Assembly (NCBI GenBank): GCA_964584785.1
Contig: CAZPBY010000030.1
Location: forward strand, 16,862 to 80,861
DNA: 64,000 nt
Reading direction: 5' to 3'
Origin: JAHFTY01 sp964584785
Lineage (GTDB): Bacteria > Acidobacteriota > Terriglobia > 20CM-2-55-15
In this document: positions 37,667 through 46,397 of the stretch, piece after piece
Layout of the letters: each line of letters begins with the position of its first letter
How positions within the stretch are numbered: the first letter of the stretch is position 1
Notes under the pieces: generated by a model
The model's input: the letters and a program-made list of their open reading frames with translations, nothing else
Databases searched by the model: none
Told to the model about the DNA's origin: nothing
Position numbers and translations under genes: made by a program

Positions 37667-38929
37667 CTAGCCGGCCTTTTCGAATGGCAGTTGGATCTCC
37701 TTCTTCTCGACCATTTCCTTGGTAATCGTGAGCTCGCGGCTTTCTTTCTGCTGCGGCAGTTGGTACATCAGATCCAGCATCAACTCTTCCAGGATAATAC
37801 GCAATCCACGCGCTCCAACATTCCTCTTGATCGCTTCGCCGGCGATCGCTTCCAACGCGTCGTCGGAAAACTTCATTTTCACGTTCTCGTAATCGAACAG
37901 CCGCTGGTACTGCTTGACGAGCGCATTCTTCGGGCGCGTGAGAATATCGACTAGCGCCTTTTGATCCAGGTCGTGCAGCGTCGCGAGCACGGGAACGCGG
38001 CCAACGAACTCGGGAATCATGCCAAACTTGATGAGATCTTCGGGCTCGAGCTGGTCGAGCAACGTGGACCGCGTGTTCTGCGACTTGACGCGAACTTCGC
38101 CCTGAAAGCCCATCGTGCTGCGGACAGCCAGGCGTCTCTCGATCATCTTATCCAGACCAACAAATGCGCCTCCGCATAGGAAGAGGATGTTGGTCGTATC
38201 CACTTGAGTGAACTCCTGATGGGGATGCTTGCGTCCGCCTTGGGGAGGAACGTTGGCGACCGTCCCTTCCAGCATCTTCAGCAGTGCCTGCTGGACGCCT
38301 TCTCCCGAAACATCGCGGGTGATGGATGGGTTCTCGTCCTTGCGACCGATCTTGTCGATCTCGTCTATATAGATGATTCCCGTCTGAGCGCGTTCAACGT
38401 CGCCACCGGCGTTTTGAATAAGGCGAAGGATGATGTTTTCAACATCCTCGCCGACGTATCCGGCCTCCGTCAGTGTGGTGGCGTCGACAATCGCAAACGG
38501 TACGCTGAGAAGGCGCGCGAGAGTCTGCGCCATCAAGGTTTTGCCCGTTCCCGTCGGACCGATCAGAAGGATGTTGGATTTTTGCAGTTCGATGTCCGAC
38601 TTCTTGCGCGACATCTCGATCCGTTTGTAGTGGTTGTATACGGCGACGGCGAGCTTCTTCTTCGTTTTTTCCTGTCCGATGACGTACTGATCGAGGAACC
38701 CTTTGATTTCCGGAGGCTTCGGCAGATGAACATTGCGGGGCGTGGGCTCGTAATTTTGATCCTCATCGATGATGTCCTGGCAAACAGCGACACATTCATC
38801 ACAAATGAAGACCGTTGGACCGGCGATCAATTTCCTGACGTCGTTTTGACTTTTGTTACAGAACGAGCACCGCAGGACATCATCACTGTTCTTCTTCAAT
38901 GTCGTTACCTCTTCGAAGCCCCACGCCAC
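37667..38929 (-). CDS. clpX: ATP-dependent Clp protease ATP-binding subunit ClpX
   Basis: The unfoldase partner of ClpP. Seen are the N-terminal zinc-binding domain (Cys21, Cys24, Cys43, Cys46), the AAA+ core with LIGPTGTGKTLMAQTL and IIYIDEIDKIGRK, and the IGF-type loop region near LAVRSTMGFQGEV. A GTG at 38908 would shorten it by seven residues (413 aa) and fits the family start better; ATG 38929 gives 420. It starts 30 bases after the clpP stop, the usual operon. Confidence 0.97.
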   Translation of the reverse strand: MAWGFEEVTTLKKNSDDVLRCSFCNKSQNDVRKLIAGPTVFICDECVAVCQDIIDEDQNYEPTPRNVHLPKPPEIKGFLDQYVIGQEKTKKKLAVAVYNHYKRIEMSRKKSDIELQKSNILLIGPTGTGKTLMAQTLARLLSVPFAIVDATTLTEAGYVGEDVENIILRLIQNAGGDVERAQTGIIYIDEIDKIGRKDENPSITRDVSGEGVQQALLKMLEGTVANVPPQGGRKHPHQEFTQVDTTNILFLCGGAFVGLDKMIERRLAVRSTMGFQGEVRVKSQNTRSTLLDQLEPEDLIKFGMIPEFVGRVPVLATLHDLDQKALVDILTRPKNALVKQYQRLFDYENVKMKFSDDALEAIAGEAIKRNVGARGLRIILEELMLDLMYQLPQQKESRELTITKEMVEKKEIQLPFEKAG

Positions 38930-38959
38930 AAGCCACGCTTGACGTAGATTTCCGCGGTC

Positions 38960-39568
38960 CTATGTTCGTTTGGAAATGACTTCGTCAATAATACCATATT
39001 CTTTTGCCTGGCTTGCCGTCATGATGTAGTCGCGTTCTACATCCTTTTCGATGCGTTCCAGTGGCTGTCTGGTGTGGTGTGCAAGAATTTTGTTTAGCGT
39101 GCTGCGCATCCTCAGTATTTCCCTCGCGTGAATTTCGATCTCTGTCGCCTGGCCCTGGAGACCGCTCATCAGCGGCTGGTGAATAATGATGCGCGCATTC
39201 GGGAGTGCAAATCGCTTCTTGTCGGATCCGGCTGCCATCAGGACCGCGGCCATACTGGCGGCCTGGCCGATGCAAATTGTCGTAATGTCGTTGCGGATGA
39301 ACTGCATCGTGTCGTAAATGGCCATTCCCGCCGTGATCGAGCCGCCCGGGCTATTGATATAAAGCGAAATGTCGCGTTCGGGATCCTCCGCTTCGAGAAA
39401 CAGGAGTTGAGCCGTCACCAGGTTCGCGATGGTGTCGTCAACGGGAGTGCCGATAAAAATGATGCTGTCCCGCAGCAAACGCGAATAAATGTCGTACGCC
39501 CGTTCACCACGGTTCGTCTGCTCGACGACCATTGGGACCAATGCCATGTGCTCTTGGATTTGTCTCAT
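38960..39568 (-). CDS. clpP: ATP-dependent Clp protease proteolytic subunit
   Basis: A 202-residue serine protease of the ClpP family from ATG 39568 (MRQIQEHMALVPMVVEQ; a TTG at 39592 is weaker). The catalytic triad is Ser105 (GQAASMAA), His130 (IIHQPLMSG) and Asp176 (EKDVERD). AGGAG lies 8 bases ahead of the ATG. Heptamers stack into the degradation chamber used with ClpX. It follows tig by 72 bases. Confidence 0.97.
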   Translation of the reverse strand: MRQIQEHMALVPMVVEQTNRGERAYDIYSRLLRDSIIFIGTPVDDTIANLVTAQLLFLEAEDPERDISLYINSPGGSITAGMAIYDTMQFIRNDITTICIGQAASMAAVLMAAGSDKKRFALPNARIIIHQPLMSGLQGQATEIEIHAREILRMRSTLNKILAHHTRQPLERIEKDVERDYIMTASQAKEYGIIDEVISKRT

Positions 39569-39640
39569 GTCCCTTACTCCTGAATTCTTCAACCAGTGCG
39601 TTTGTAAATCAACGTTTTTGATAAAACTTCGGCCGGTTCA

Positions 39641-40930
39641 TCACGGCGCTTGAATTATTCGCGCCTTCTCCTGCAGGAAGTCTAAAACCTTGCGATTTCG
39701 AATCTGCGCCTTGAGTCGTTCAAGACCCGTATCGCGGCTTAGTACTTCCCTTACCTTATGTTTCGGCTGTTGAGTTTCACGGGCAATCGATTCGAGTTCA
39801 TATTCGATCTCGTTCTCGGACACACCCATGTTTTCCTTTTCGGCGACGAATTCCATGATCAGCGAGCCTTTCACGTCGCGCACGGCTTGAGCGCGTTGAT
39901 CCTCGCGGATCTTGCTCCAGTCCACATCCAGACGCTGAGGGTTGATGCCCTGCCTCGATAGATCGCGGAGCATCCGTTGCAGTCTCGACGCTACCTGGCG
40001 CTCGACAAGTGTGGCCGGAACCTCGAACTCATTGTTGTCCTCGAGCCATTCGAGGATCTTTTCGCGCGTTTGTTCCTTCGCGTGGTCGCCTTTGTGCTTC
40101 TCAATGTCCGACCGAATCTTCGCTTTGAGTTCGTCGAGTGTTTTGTATTCGCCGTAACCCTGCGCGAACTCGTCATTGAGTTCGGGCAGCTTTTTTTCCT
40201 TCAAACCTTCGATCTCGAGACGGTATTGCACGGTCTTCCCGCCGAGCTTCTTCTCCGGATAGTCCGGCCGGTAGGTCACACGGAAGGTTCTTTCTTCGCC
40301 GGTCCTTGCGCCGGTCAGATTCTCGCTGAATTCCTTTAGTGTGGTGCGCGCACCAACCTCGCAAACGACCTTGTCGCCCGTGATTGGCGGTTCGTCCGAG
40401 CCCTCGATAGTTCCCTGGAATGAAATCTCCACAAAGTCACCATCCTGGATCGGCCGTCTCTCCTCGACCGGAACCATTTCCGCATTCTCCTCCTGAAGCT
40501 TTTTCAGGGCAGCCTCCACTTCGCCCTCCTCGACCTTGACCGAAACTTCCTGAACCGGCACGCCGATGTAGTTGTCGACGCTCAGATTCGGGTACACCTC
40601 GAAAACGGCCTTGAACTTCAGCGCCTGACCATTTTGATAGTCGATGTTTTCAAAGCCGGGAGTATGCATCACGACGGCCAGATTCCGTTCGGTGACGGCG
40701 TCCTGGAAGTAGCGCGGAAGGAGATGCTGCAAGACTTCGGACATGATTTCATCTTTGTACCGCGTCTTGACGACCGCAACCGGAGCCTTCCCCGGACGAA
40801 ATCCCGGTACCCGCGCCTTTCGTGCCAGGTCCTGGGCGATGTGCTGGATCTCGCTGTCTACAACATCCGTTGGTATCTCGATGTCGAGACTTTTCTTCGT
40901 ATCGCTAACGTCGATCAGTTGAGCTTTCAT
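39641..40930 (-). CDS. tig: Trigger factor
   Basis: A 429-residue ribosome-bound chaperone. The N-terminal ribosome-binding domain has VPGFRPGKAPVAVVKTRY (the GFRxGK tip), the middle PPIase domain has DGDFVEISFQGTIEGS and VTYRPDYPEKKLGGKTVQY, and the C-terminal arms are helical. Homology begins exactly at ATG 40930. That codon lies one base from the 3' end of tRNA-Leu, with no ribosome-binding site, so the message may be almost leaderless after tRNA processing. Head gene of the tig-clpP-clpX-lon cluster. Confidence 0.96.
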   Translation of the reverse strand: MKAQLIDVSDTKKSLDIEIPTDVVDSEIQHIAQDLARKARVPGFRPGKAPVAVVKTRYKDEIMSEVLQHLLPRYFQDAVTERNLAVVMHTPGFENIDYQNGQALKFKAVFEVYPNLSVDNYIGVPVQEVSVKVEEGEVEAALKKLQEENAEMVPVEERRPIQDGDFVEISFQGTIEGSDEPPITGDKVVCEVGARTTLKEFSENLTGARTGEERTFRVTYRPDYPEKKLGGKTVQYRLEIEGLKEKKLPELNDEFAQGYGEYKTLDELKAKIRSDIEKHKGDHAKEQTREKILEWLEDNNEFEVPATLVERQVASRLQRMLRDLSRQGINPQRLDVDWSKIREDQRAQAVRDVKGSLIMEFVAEKENMGVSENEIEYELESIARETQQPKHKVREVLSRDTGLERLKAQIRNRKVLDFLQEKARIIQAP

Positions 40931-40931
40931 A

Positions 40932-41013
40932 TGCGAAAGGAGGGACTCGAACCCTCACGGGTCACCCCACTGGATCCTAAGTCCAGCGCGTCTGCCAATT
41001 CCGCCACTTTCGC
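40932..41013 (-). tRNA. tRNA-Leu (anticodon UAG)
   Basis: An 82-base minus-strand tRNA. The acceptor stem pairs GCGAAAG (41013-41007) with CTTTCGC; the D-loop has AATTGGCAGAC, the anticodon loop CTTAGGA gives UAG (Leu), a long variable arm follows (GTGGGGTGACCCGT), as usual for Leu, and the T-arm is GAGGG-TTCGAGT-CCCTC. The discriminator is A; CCA is not encoded. It sits immediately before tig. Confidence 0.95.
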
Positions 41014-41038
41014 GAGTGTGGTCATCAGACTGAAACTG

Positions 41039-41068
41039 ATTGTGCGGTTAACGAATTGCAGCTGTCAA
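41039..41068 (-). promoter_or_regulatory. Probable promoter of tRNA-Leu/tig
   Basis: On the minus strand, TTGACA (41068-41063), an 18-base spacer, then CACAAT (41044-41039, four of six to TATAAT). Transcription would start near 41032, about 19 bases upstream of the tRNA 5' end. Confidence 0.6.
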
Positions 41069-41168
41069 CAGGCCGTCCGGCCGACGGAAATGGCGGATGT
41101 AGAGGGAAGATCGCTTTGCGTTGAGGCAGTCAAAGCCGGATAATCTACCGGCCTCTGAGTCCTATCCG

Positions 41169-44165
41169 ATGCTCATGAGAAGTTCGGCAAAGAAAAACAT
41201 CGGTCTTCGCCCTGCCGTCGACTTGTTTGCAGGCGGAGGTGAGATGGGCGCGATTATGCGCTCGACGGACTGGTCGAAGACCAAACTCGGACCCGTCGAA
41301 GATTGGCCGCGAAGTCTCAGGACGATGCTCGGCGTTGTTCTGGGCAGCCGGTTTCCGATGTTGCTCTGGTGGGGCCCCGACCTCTTACACCTGTACAACG
41401 ATGCATACCGCCCCATCCTCAGGGACAAGCACCCCGCGTCGCTTGCAGCTCCGGCAGCGGAAGTATGGGCGGAAGTCTGGGACGTTGCGGGACCCATGGC
41501 CCAAAGCGTCCAGGAAGGCGGACCCGCGACGTGGACGGAGGACCTTCAGTTGTTCATCAACAGTGGAGGGATGGCCGAAGAAACATACTTCACGTTTTCG
41601 TACAGTCCGGTGCCCGGCGACGACGGACAGATCGGTGGATTACTCAACACTGTCCAGGAAACAACGGAAAAAGTTCAGGGCGAACGCCAGATCCGGATGC
41701 TGCACGATCTTTCGGCGCGTGCAGCGCATGCCCTATCCGAATCCGACGCTTATCGTATTGCTACGGAAGTTCTGTCTGCTAACGAGTTGGATCTTCCCTT
41801 CGCGCTGCTTTATCGCGTGAATGAGAAAACCAACCTTGCCGAGCTCGTCGGGGCGTCGAGATTGGACAACTACGAGGGTCCCGCCAAGCCCCGCCAATTG
41901 ACAGTCACCGTGGATCGCAACGGCCACCACTGGCCGCTCGGTGACGTCGTGCGCGACGGCCGGGAAATCGTCATCGACGATCTTGCGCGCCGATTTGGAC
42001 CGCTCCCCCGGGGACGGTGGAACGCGCGGCCGGATCGGGCGATTCTCATGCCGCTCTCCCGCGCCGGCCAACCCATGCCTACGGCATTCCTGATCGCGGG
42101 TATCAGTCCGCACCGGTCCTTGAACAGTCACTATCAGCGGTTCTTTCGGGCAACCGCCGATCAGGTGATGGCCGTTATCGAACGGGCTTGCGCATACGAG
42201 GCCGAAAAACAACGAGCCGAGGCCCTCGCGGAGATCGATCGCGCGAAGACAACTTTCTTCAGCAATGTGTCCCATGAATTCCGTACGCCGCTGACGCTGA
42301 TTCTCGCTCCGGTTGAGGATGCGCTTGCGCAACCGGCGAAGTCGCTTCAAGGCGAGGGTCTCCAGACGGTTCATCGGAGCGCGATCCGCCTTCGACGTCT
42401 CGTCAACAGCCTTCTCGACTTCGCCCGCATCGAAGCCGGCCGGCTTCAGGTGACTTTTGTGCCGACCGATCTGTCCAGCCTGACGAAGGAACTCGCGAGT
42501 TCCTTCCGCTCTTTGATCGAGCAGGCCGGTCTCGAGCTCGTTGTGGACTGTCCACCGATTCCCGATGTGGTCTACGTCGATCCCATTCAGTGGGAGAAGA
42601 TCGTCCTCAATCTTCTATCGAACGCCTTCAAGTTCACCTTCCAGGGCCAAATCGCTGTGAGTCTTCGCTCGCTGGGTGATCATGTTGAACTCCGTGTTCG
42701 AGACAACGGCGTTGGGATTCCGGAGAACGAACTCCCCCACATCTTCGATCGCTTTCATCGTGTCGAGGGAACGACCGGGCGCAGCTTTGAAGGGACGGGC
42801 ATCGGGCTTTCGATGGTCCATGAGTTGACGAAACTGCACGGCGGAAGCGTCAGCGCCTCGAGTGTCGTGGATCGCGGAAGCACGTTTGTGGTGTCGATCC
42901 CAACGGGAATCTCCCATTTGCCCTCCGAGCGGATCGTCGATCGCGGGCTGCCTTCGCCAACGGTGGAAAGCGCAACACCGTTTTTAATGGAAGCCTCGCA
43001 GTGGATCGCGTCCGGACAACAGCCGTCGAGCGGCCCCGAAATCGAGTTCGACGGATTTCCCGTTTCAGCGGACGCGACCTCCACCCGCGGGCGCGCTCGA
43101 GTTCTCGTCGTCGATGACAATGCAGACATGCGAGACTACCTCGCTCGTCTCCTCTCGAATCGGTGGCAGGTCCAGGTCGCGGAAAACGGGCACGCCGCCC
43201 TGGCCTCTGTACAAGATGAGATTCCGGACTTGATTGTGAGCGACGTCATGATGCCCGGAATGGATGGCGTCGCTCTTCTGCGTGAACTCCGCTCGAATTC
43301 TCGAACCCGGCAGATCCCGGTCGTTCTGATCTCGGCTCGCGCCGGAGAGGAATCTCTTCTTGAAGGCGTCGAAACCGGAGCGGACGATTACATCATCAAA
43401 CCCTTCGCTGCACGGGAGCTGATGGCTCGAGTGAACACGCATCTGGAGCTATCCCGCGTCAGGCGCGAGTGGCTGAAGGAACTCGAACGCGCGAACAGCG
43501 AGCTCGAGGCTTTCAGTTATTCCGTTTCTCACGATCTCCGCGCTCCTTTGCGCGCGATTGACGGATTCAGCAAGCTGCTGCTCGCGAATTACGCGAGTCG
43601 GCTCGACGAGCAAGGCCGGCATTACCTCGAGCGCGTACGTTTTGGAACGCAGCGCATGGGCGAACTTATCGATGATCTCCTCAGTTTGTCACGGATCGCA
43701 CGCACCGCCGTGAATCGCGAGCGCGTCGATATGACGGAAATCGCCCGGCGGATCTTGATCGAACTCGCCGGCCGCGACACGAATCGAGCGGTGGAGTACC
43801 GTGTTGCTGAAGGTCTTGTCGTCGAGGCGGATCCGCGCCTGGTCCGGGTGATGCTGGAAAACCTCCTGGACAACTCCTGGAAATTCACGTCGAAGCAGCC
43901 CAAGGCGATCATCGAGGTCGCCGGGCTGGAAACCGGTCACGATGTTTTCTACGTCCGCGACAATGGAGCCGGGTTCAACATGAATTACGCTGAAAAACTC
44001 TTCGCCCCATTTCAACGTCTCCATCCAGATTCCCAGTTCGAAGGGACGGGTATTGGGCTCGCCACGGTGAACCGCATCGTTAATCTCCACGGCGGTAAGA
44101 TATGGGCCGAGGCGGAGCCCGGTAAGGGGGCCACCTTCTTCTTCTGTTTCGGAGCCCAAAAATGA
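41169..44165 (+). CDS. Hybrid histidine kinase with two kinase modules and an internal receiver
   Basis: A kinase of about 998 residues. A PAS-like domain (about 25-160; GPVEDWPRSLRTMLGVVLGS, LLHLYNDAYRPILRDKHP) leads to a GAF-like region (about 175-340). The first HisKA (His369 in FFSNVSHEFRTPLTLIL) and HATPase (DNGVGIP, GTGIGLSMVHELTKLHGG) are followed by a receiver with Asp692 (SDVMMPGMDG), then a second HisKA (His788 in YSVSHDLRAPLRAI) and HATPase. No membrane segment. ATG 41169 is chosen; TTG 41121 and ATG 41238-41240 (good SD GGAGG) are alternatives. Overlaps the response regulator by four bases. Confidence 0.9.
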   Translation: MLMRSSAKKNIGLRPAVDLFAGGGEMGAIMRSTDWSKTKLGPVEDWPRSLRTMLGVVLGSRFPMLLWWGPDLLHLYNDAYRPILRDKHPASLAAPAAEVWAEVWDVAGPMAQSVQEGGPATWTEDLQLFINSGGMAEETYFTFSYSPVPGDDGQIGGLLNTVQETTEKVQGERQIRMLHDLSARAAHALSESDAYRIATEVLSANELDLPFALLYRVNEKTNLAELVGASRLDNYEGPAKPRQLTVTVDRNGHHWPLGDVVRDGREIVIDDLARRFGPLPRGRWNARPDRAILMPLSRAGQPMPTAFLIAGISPHRSLNSHYQRFFRATADQVMAVIERACAYEAEKQRAEALAEIDRAKTTFFSNVSHEFRTPLTLILAPVEDALAQPAKSLQGEGLQTVHRSAIRLRRLVNSLLDFARIEAGRLQVTFVPTDLSSLTKELASSFRSLIEQAGLELVVDCPPIPDVVYVDPIQWEKIVLNLLSNAFKFTFQGQIAVSLRSLGDHVELRVRDNGVGIPENELPHIFDRFHRVEGTTGRSFEGTGIGLSMVHELTKLHGGSVSASSVVDRGSTFVVSIPTGISHLPSERIVDRGLPSPTVESATPFLMEASQWIASGQQPSSGPEIEFDGFPVSADATSTRGRARVLVVDDNADMRDYLARLLSNRWQVQVAENGHAALASVQDEIPDLIVSDVMMPGMDGVALLRELRSNSRTRQIPVVLISARAGEESLLEGVETGADDYIIKPFAARELMARVNTHLELSRVRREWLKELERANSELEAFSYSVSHDLRAPLRAIDGFSKLLLANYASRLDEQGRHYLERVRFGTQRMGELIDDLLSLSRIARTAVNRERVDMTEIARRILIELAGRDTNRAVEYRVAEGLVVEADPRLVRVMLENLLDNSWKFTSKQPKAIIEVAGLETGHDVFYVRDNGAGFNMNYAEKLFAPFQRLHPDSQFEGTGIGLATVNRIVNLHGGKIWAEAEPGKGATFFFCFGAQK

Positions 44166-44602
44166 ACCTACCCGCCATCCTTCTTGTGGAAGACAACGAC
44201 GACGACGTCGAACTCACCGTCATGGCATTTCAGGAATCGCGGATCTCAAATCCTATCGTTCGCGTCCATGATGGTGTCGAAGCCCTGGACTATTGTTTCG
44301 GCCGGGAGAATTATGCGGACCGCGATTTGAACGACATGCCGGCGGTGGTTCTTCTGGATCTGAACCTTCCGCGCCTGAGCGGACTAGAGGTCTTGAGAGA
44401 ATTGCGCGCCAACAACCGGACGAAGCATCTTCCCGTTGTCGTGCTGACGTCATCGGACGAGGAATCTGACCGCCTGGCTGCTTACAATCACCAGGCTAAC
44501 AGTTACGTGCGCAAACCGGTGGACTACGATCACTTCTGTATCGCCGCCCGCGAACTGGGGCTGTTCTGGCTGGTCTACAACCAAACTCCCGGTTCGCACT
44601 GA
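44162..44602 (+). CDS. Response regulator, Rcp1-like stand-alone receiver
   Basis: A 146-residue protein containing only a receiver domain: acidic pocket EDNDDD (residues 10-15), phospho-Asp in VLLDLNLPRLSGLEVL, Thr in VVLTSSDEE and Lys in YVRKPVDYDHF. There is no output domain. Its ATG overlaps the kinase stop (ATGA), so the two are one unit. It resembles the cyanobacterial Rcp1 family that accompanies PAS/GAF-type kinases. Confidence 0.95.
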   Translation: MNLPAILLVEDNDDDVELTVMAFQESRISNPIVRVHDGVEALDYCFGRENYADRDLNDMPAVVLLDLNLPRLSGLEVLRELRANNRTKHLPVVVLTSSDEESDRLAAYNHQANSYVRKPVDYDHFCIAARELGLFWLVYNQTPGSH

Positions 44603-44604
44603 AC

Positions 44605-44868
44605 GTGAATTTCGCGGCGAGCCTTCTGATGCTGTTCCCGGCTTTTCTGATCGGAGCGGCATTTGGGGTTATGGTCGTTCTCGGGCTCGCAGGGCCCGCC
44701 GGTCTTAAGAACCTTCGGCCGGTTGTTTTCAGCGCGATTGGTTCCGCAGCCGGAATAGTCGTCTTTCTCCTTACTGACTCCTGGTGGCCTCCCGTCGTCG
44801 GTCCCTTCATACTCTGTCCTGCTTTCGCGGCGGCCGCCGCTGCTGTATCGGGAAGGCGCCGTCGATGA
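44605..44868 (+). CDS. Small membrane protein of unknown function
   Basis: An 87-residue protein from GTG 44605 with two to three hydrophobic helices (LLMLFPAFLIGAAFGVMVVL, then VFSAIGSAAGIVVFLL, and FAAAAAAVSG) and a basic tail (RRRR). It starts 2 bases after the response regulator and its stop overlaps the next start by four bases. Possibly an accessory of either neighbour. I recognise no family. Confidence 0.6.
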   Translation: MNFAASLLMLFPAFLIGAAFGVMVVLGLAGPAGLKNLRPVVFSAIGSAAGIVVFLLTDSWWPPVVGPFILCPAFAAAAAAVSGRRRR

Positions 44869-46319
44869 TCCGCAACGCGAGATATCTCTTGGTCGCCTTT
44901 TTCACCGGTCTTGCAGCATCGGTGTACGGCGTGTATTTTTTTCGCGCCGATCATTTTTTCCAGGGCGACACGATTTTCTGGTTCTATCACCGGCTTCATT
45001 CATTTCCGGAGTTCATTCGATCATTCGCCTCCCCGGATCCCGGTGGCTGGTACCGGCCGCTCACGAACCGAACCGTGCAGTCGGCGTTGTACTCCGCTTT
45101 GGGATTTCACACGACCGGATACCGTTTCGTCCTGTACGTCCTGTTCGTCGCCGACATCGCCGCGGTTTGGGCGTTAGTCCAGCGGTTTACGCGGAAGCCG
45201 CCGGCGGCGGCGATCGGAGCGACGTTCTTCGCCTTTCACACCGTGAATGCGTATACAACGTACGACCTCTCCTTTGTTCCGGAACTCGTGTACACATTGT
45301 TTTACTTGAGTGCGGTCATTGCGTTTCTTCGTTACCTCGATTCCGGAGCCGGCTTTTGGAAATTCACGTCCTTCGGTTGCTTTGTCCTGAGCCTTTGCTC
45401 GAAGGAATCGGCCGTGACCCTGCCCGCGACTTTGTTGATCGTCGCGTTGTTCGGTGGGTTCGCTTTCAGGAAGGTGCTCGTCGATCTGATTCCGTTCGGA
45501 GTCCTGCTGATCGCCTACCTGTGGTTCACGGTGATTCATCTCGGTGTTGCATCCGAGGCTTTGGCGAGTTTGCACACACCGCCCGCGCAGCTCGAAACCG
45601 GCGGCTATTACTTCATGGTGGGTCCGCACATCCTGACGAACGCGGCGACGGCATGGGCATGGGCTTTGAACCTGCCGGTAGGTTTGCTCGGTCAATGGCG
45701 GGACGTGACGCGGATGCGGTCGATCGTGCTGTGGGGCTTTGCAGCGATTCAGATGCTCCTGATCATTTATTATTGCGCCGTTCGCCGGAATCGACTTCCC
45801 ATCTTCACCGCGGCCTCGTTGTTCTGGATAACCGCACTACCCGCGCTGCCTCTGATGGGCCATTTCCTTCCGTACTATATGTTCCTTCCCATCGGTGCGT
45901 TCGCGGCGTTGGTCGGAGCGACGTGGCAGCAGTTTTATGAGGATCTTGCGAAACGAACGCCAGCGGGTGCCGGACTGGTTCTCATCCTGATATTTGTGGT
46001 TCTTGGAGTCGTCTGCGTGAAGAGTGCGCGGAGCGAGGCGCGTAACAATTTTCTGCTCGGATCGTCGTCGCGCCTCGCGGAAGCCTCGCTGGCCGACTTC
46101 CGGGCGATCTCTGCAAAGATTCCTCGCCCCGCAGTCATCTTCATTGATGATGACGCGAAGCCGGACCTCGCATTCCATCACGCCGGCGGCGCGCTGTTCA
46201 AACTGGCTTTCGACGACGACTCGTTGCAGTTTCGCTATTCCTCGCTCAAGGAATCGTCGTCCGGCGCCACGATCAAGCTGATCTTTCGCGACGGGCATTT
46301 GCAGGAAGATAAGTATTAG
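44865..46319 (+). CDS. Multi-pass membrane protein, GT-C glycosyltransferase-like
   Basis: A 484-residue membrane protein with about 10 hydrophobic helices. The first loop has FFQGDTIFWFYHRLHSFPEF and FASPDPGGWYRPLTNRTVQS; a loop with acidic and aromatic residues after helix 1 is typical of dolichyl-phosphate-mannose and ArnT-type GT-C enzymes. The last ~90 residues form a soluble beta-rich domain (PRPAVIFIDDDAKPDLAF). The donor and acceptor are unknown. ATG 44865 overlaps the preceding stop (ATGA). Confidence 0.65.
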   Translation: MIRNARYLLVAFFTGLAASVYGVYFFRADHFFQGDTIFWFYHRLHSFPEFIRSFASPDPGGWYRPLTNRTVQSALYSALGFHTTGYRFVLYVLFVADIAAVWALVQRFTRKPPAAAIGATFFAFHTVNAYTTYDLSFVPELVYTLFYLSAVIAFLRYLDSGAGFWKFTSFGCFVLSLCSKESAVTLPATLLIVALFGGFAFRKVLVDLIPFGVLLIAYLWFTVIHLGVASEALASLHTPPAQLETGGYYFMVGPHILTNAATAWAWALNLPVGLLGQWRDVTRMRSIVLWGFAAIQMLLIIYYCAVRRNRLPIFTAASLFWITALPALPLMGHFLPYYMFLPIGAFAALVGATWQQFYEDLAKRTPAGAGLVLILIFVVLGVVCVKSARSEARNNFLLGSSSRLAEASLADFRAISAKIPRPAVIFIDDDAKPDLAFHHAGGALFKLAFDDDSLQFRYSSLKESSSGATIKLIFRDGHLQEDKY

Positions 46320-46397
46320 TTCCGATCAGGTTCCGCTTGTGTCGGTTGCACAAACTGTAGTTGGATAGCGTTTCTCGATTTCACAGGAGAGATCAAC

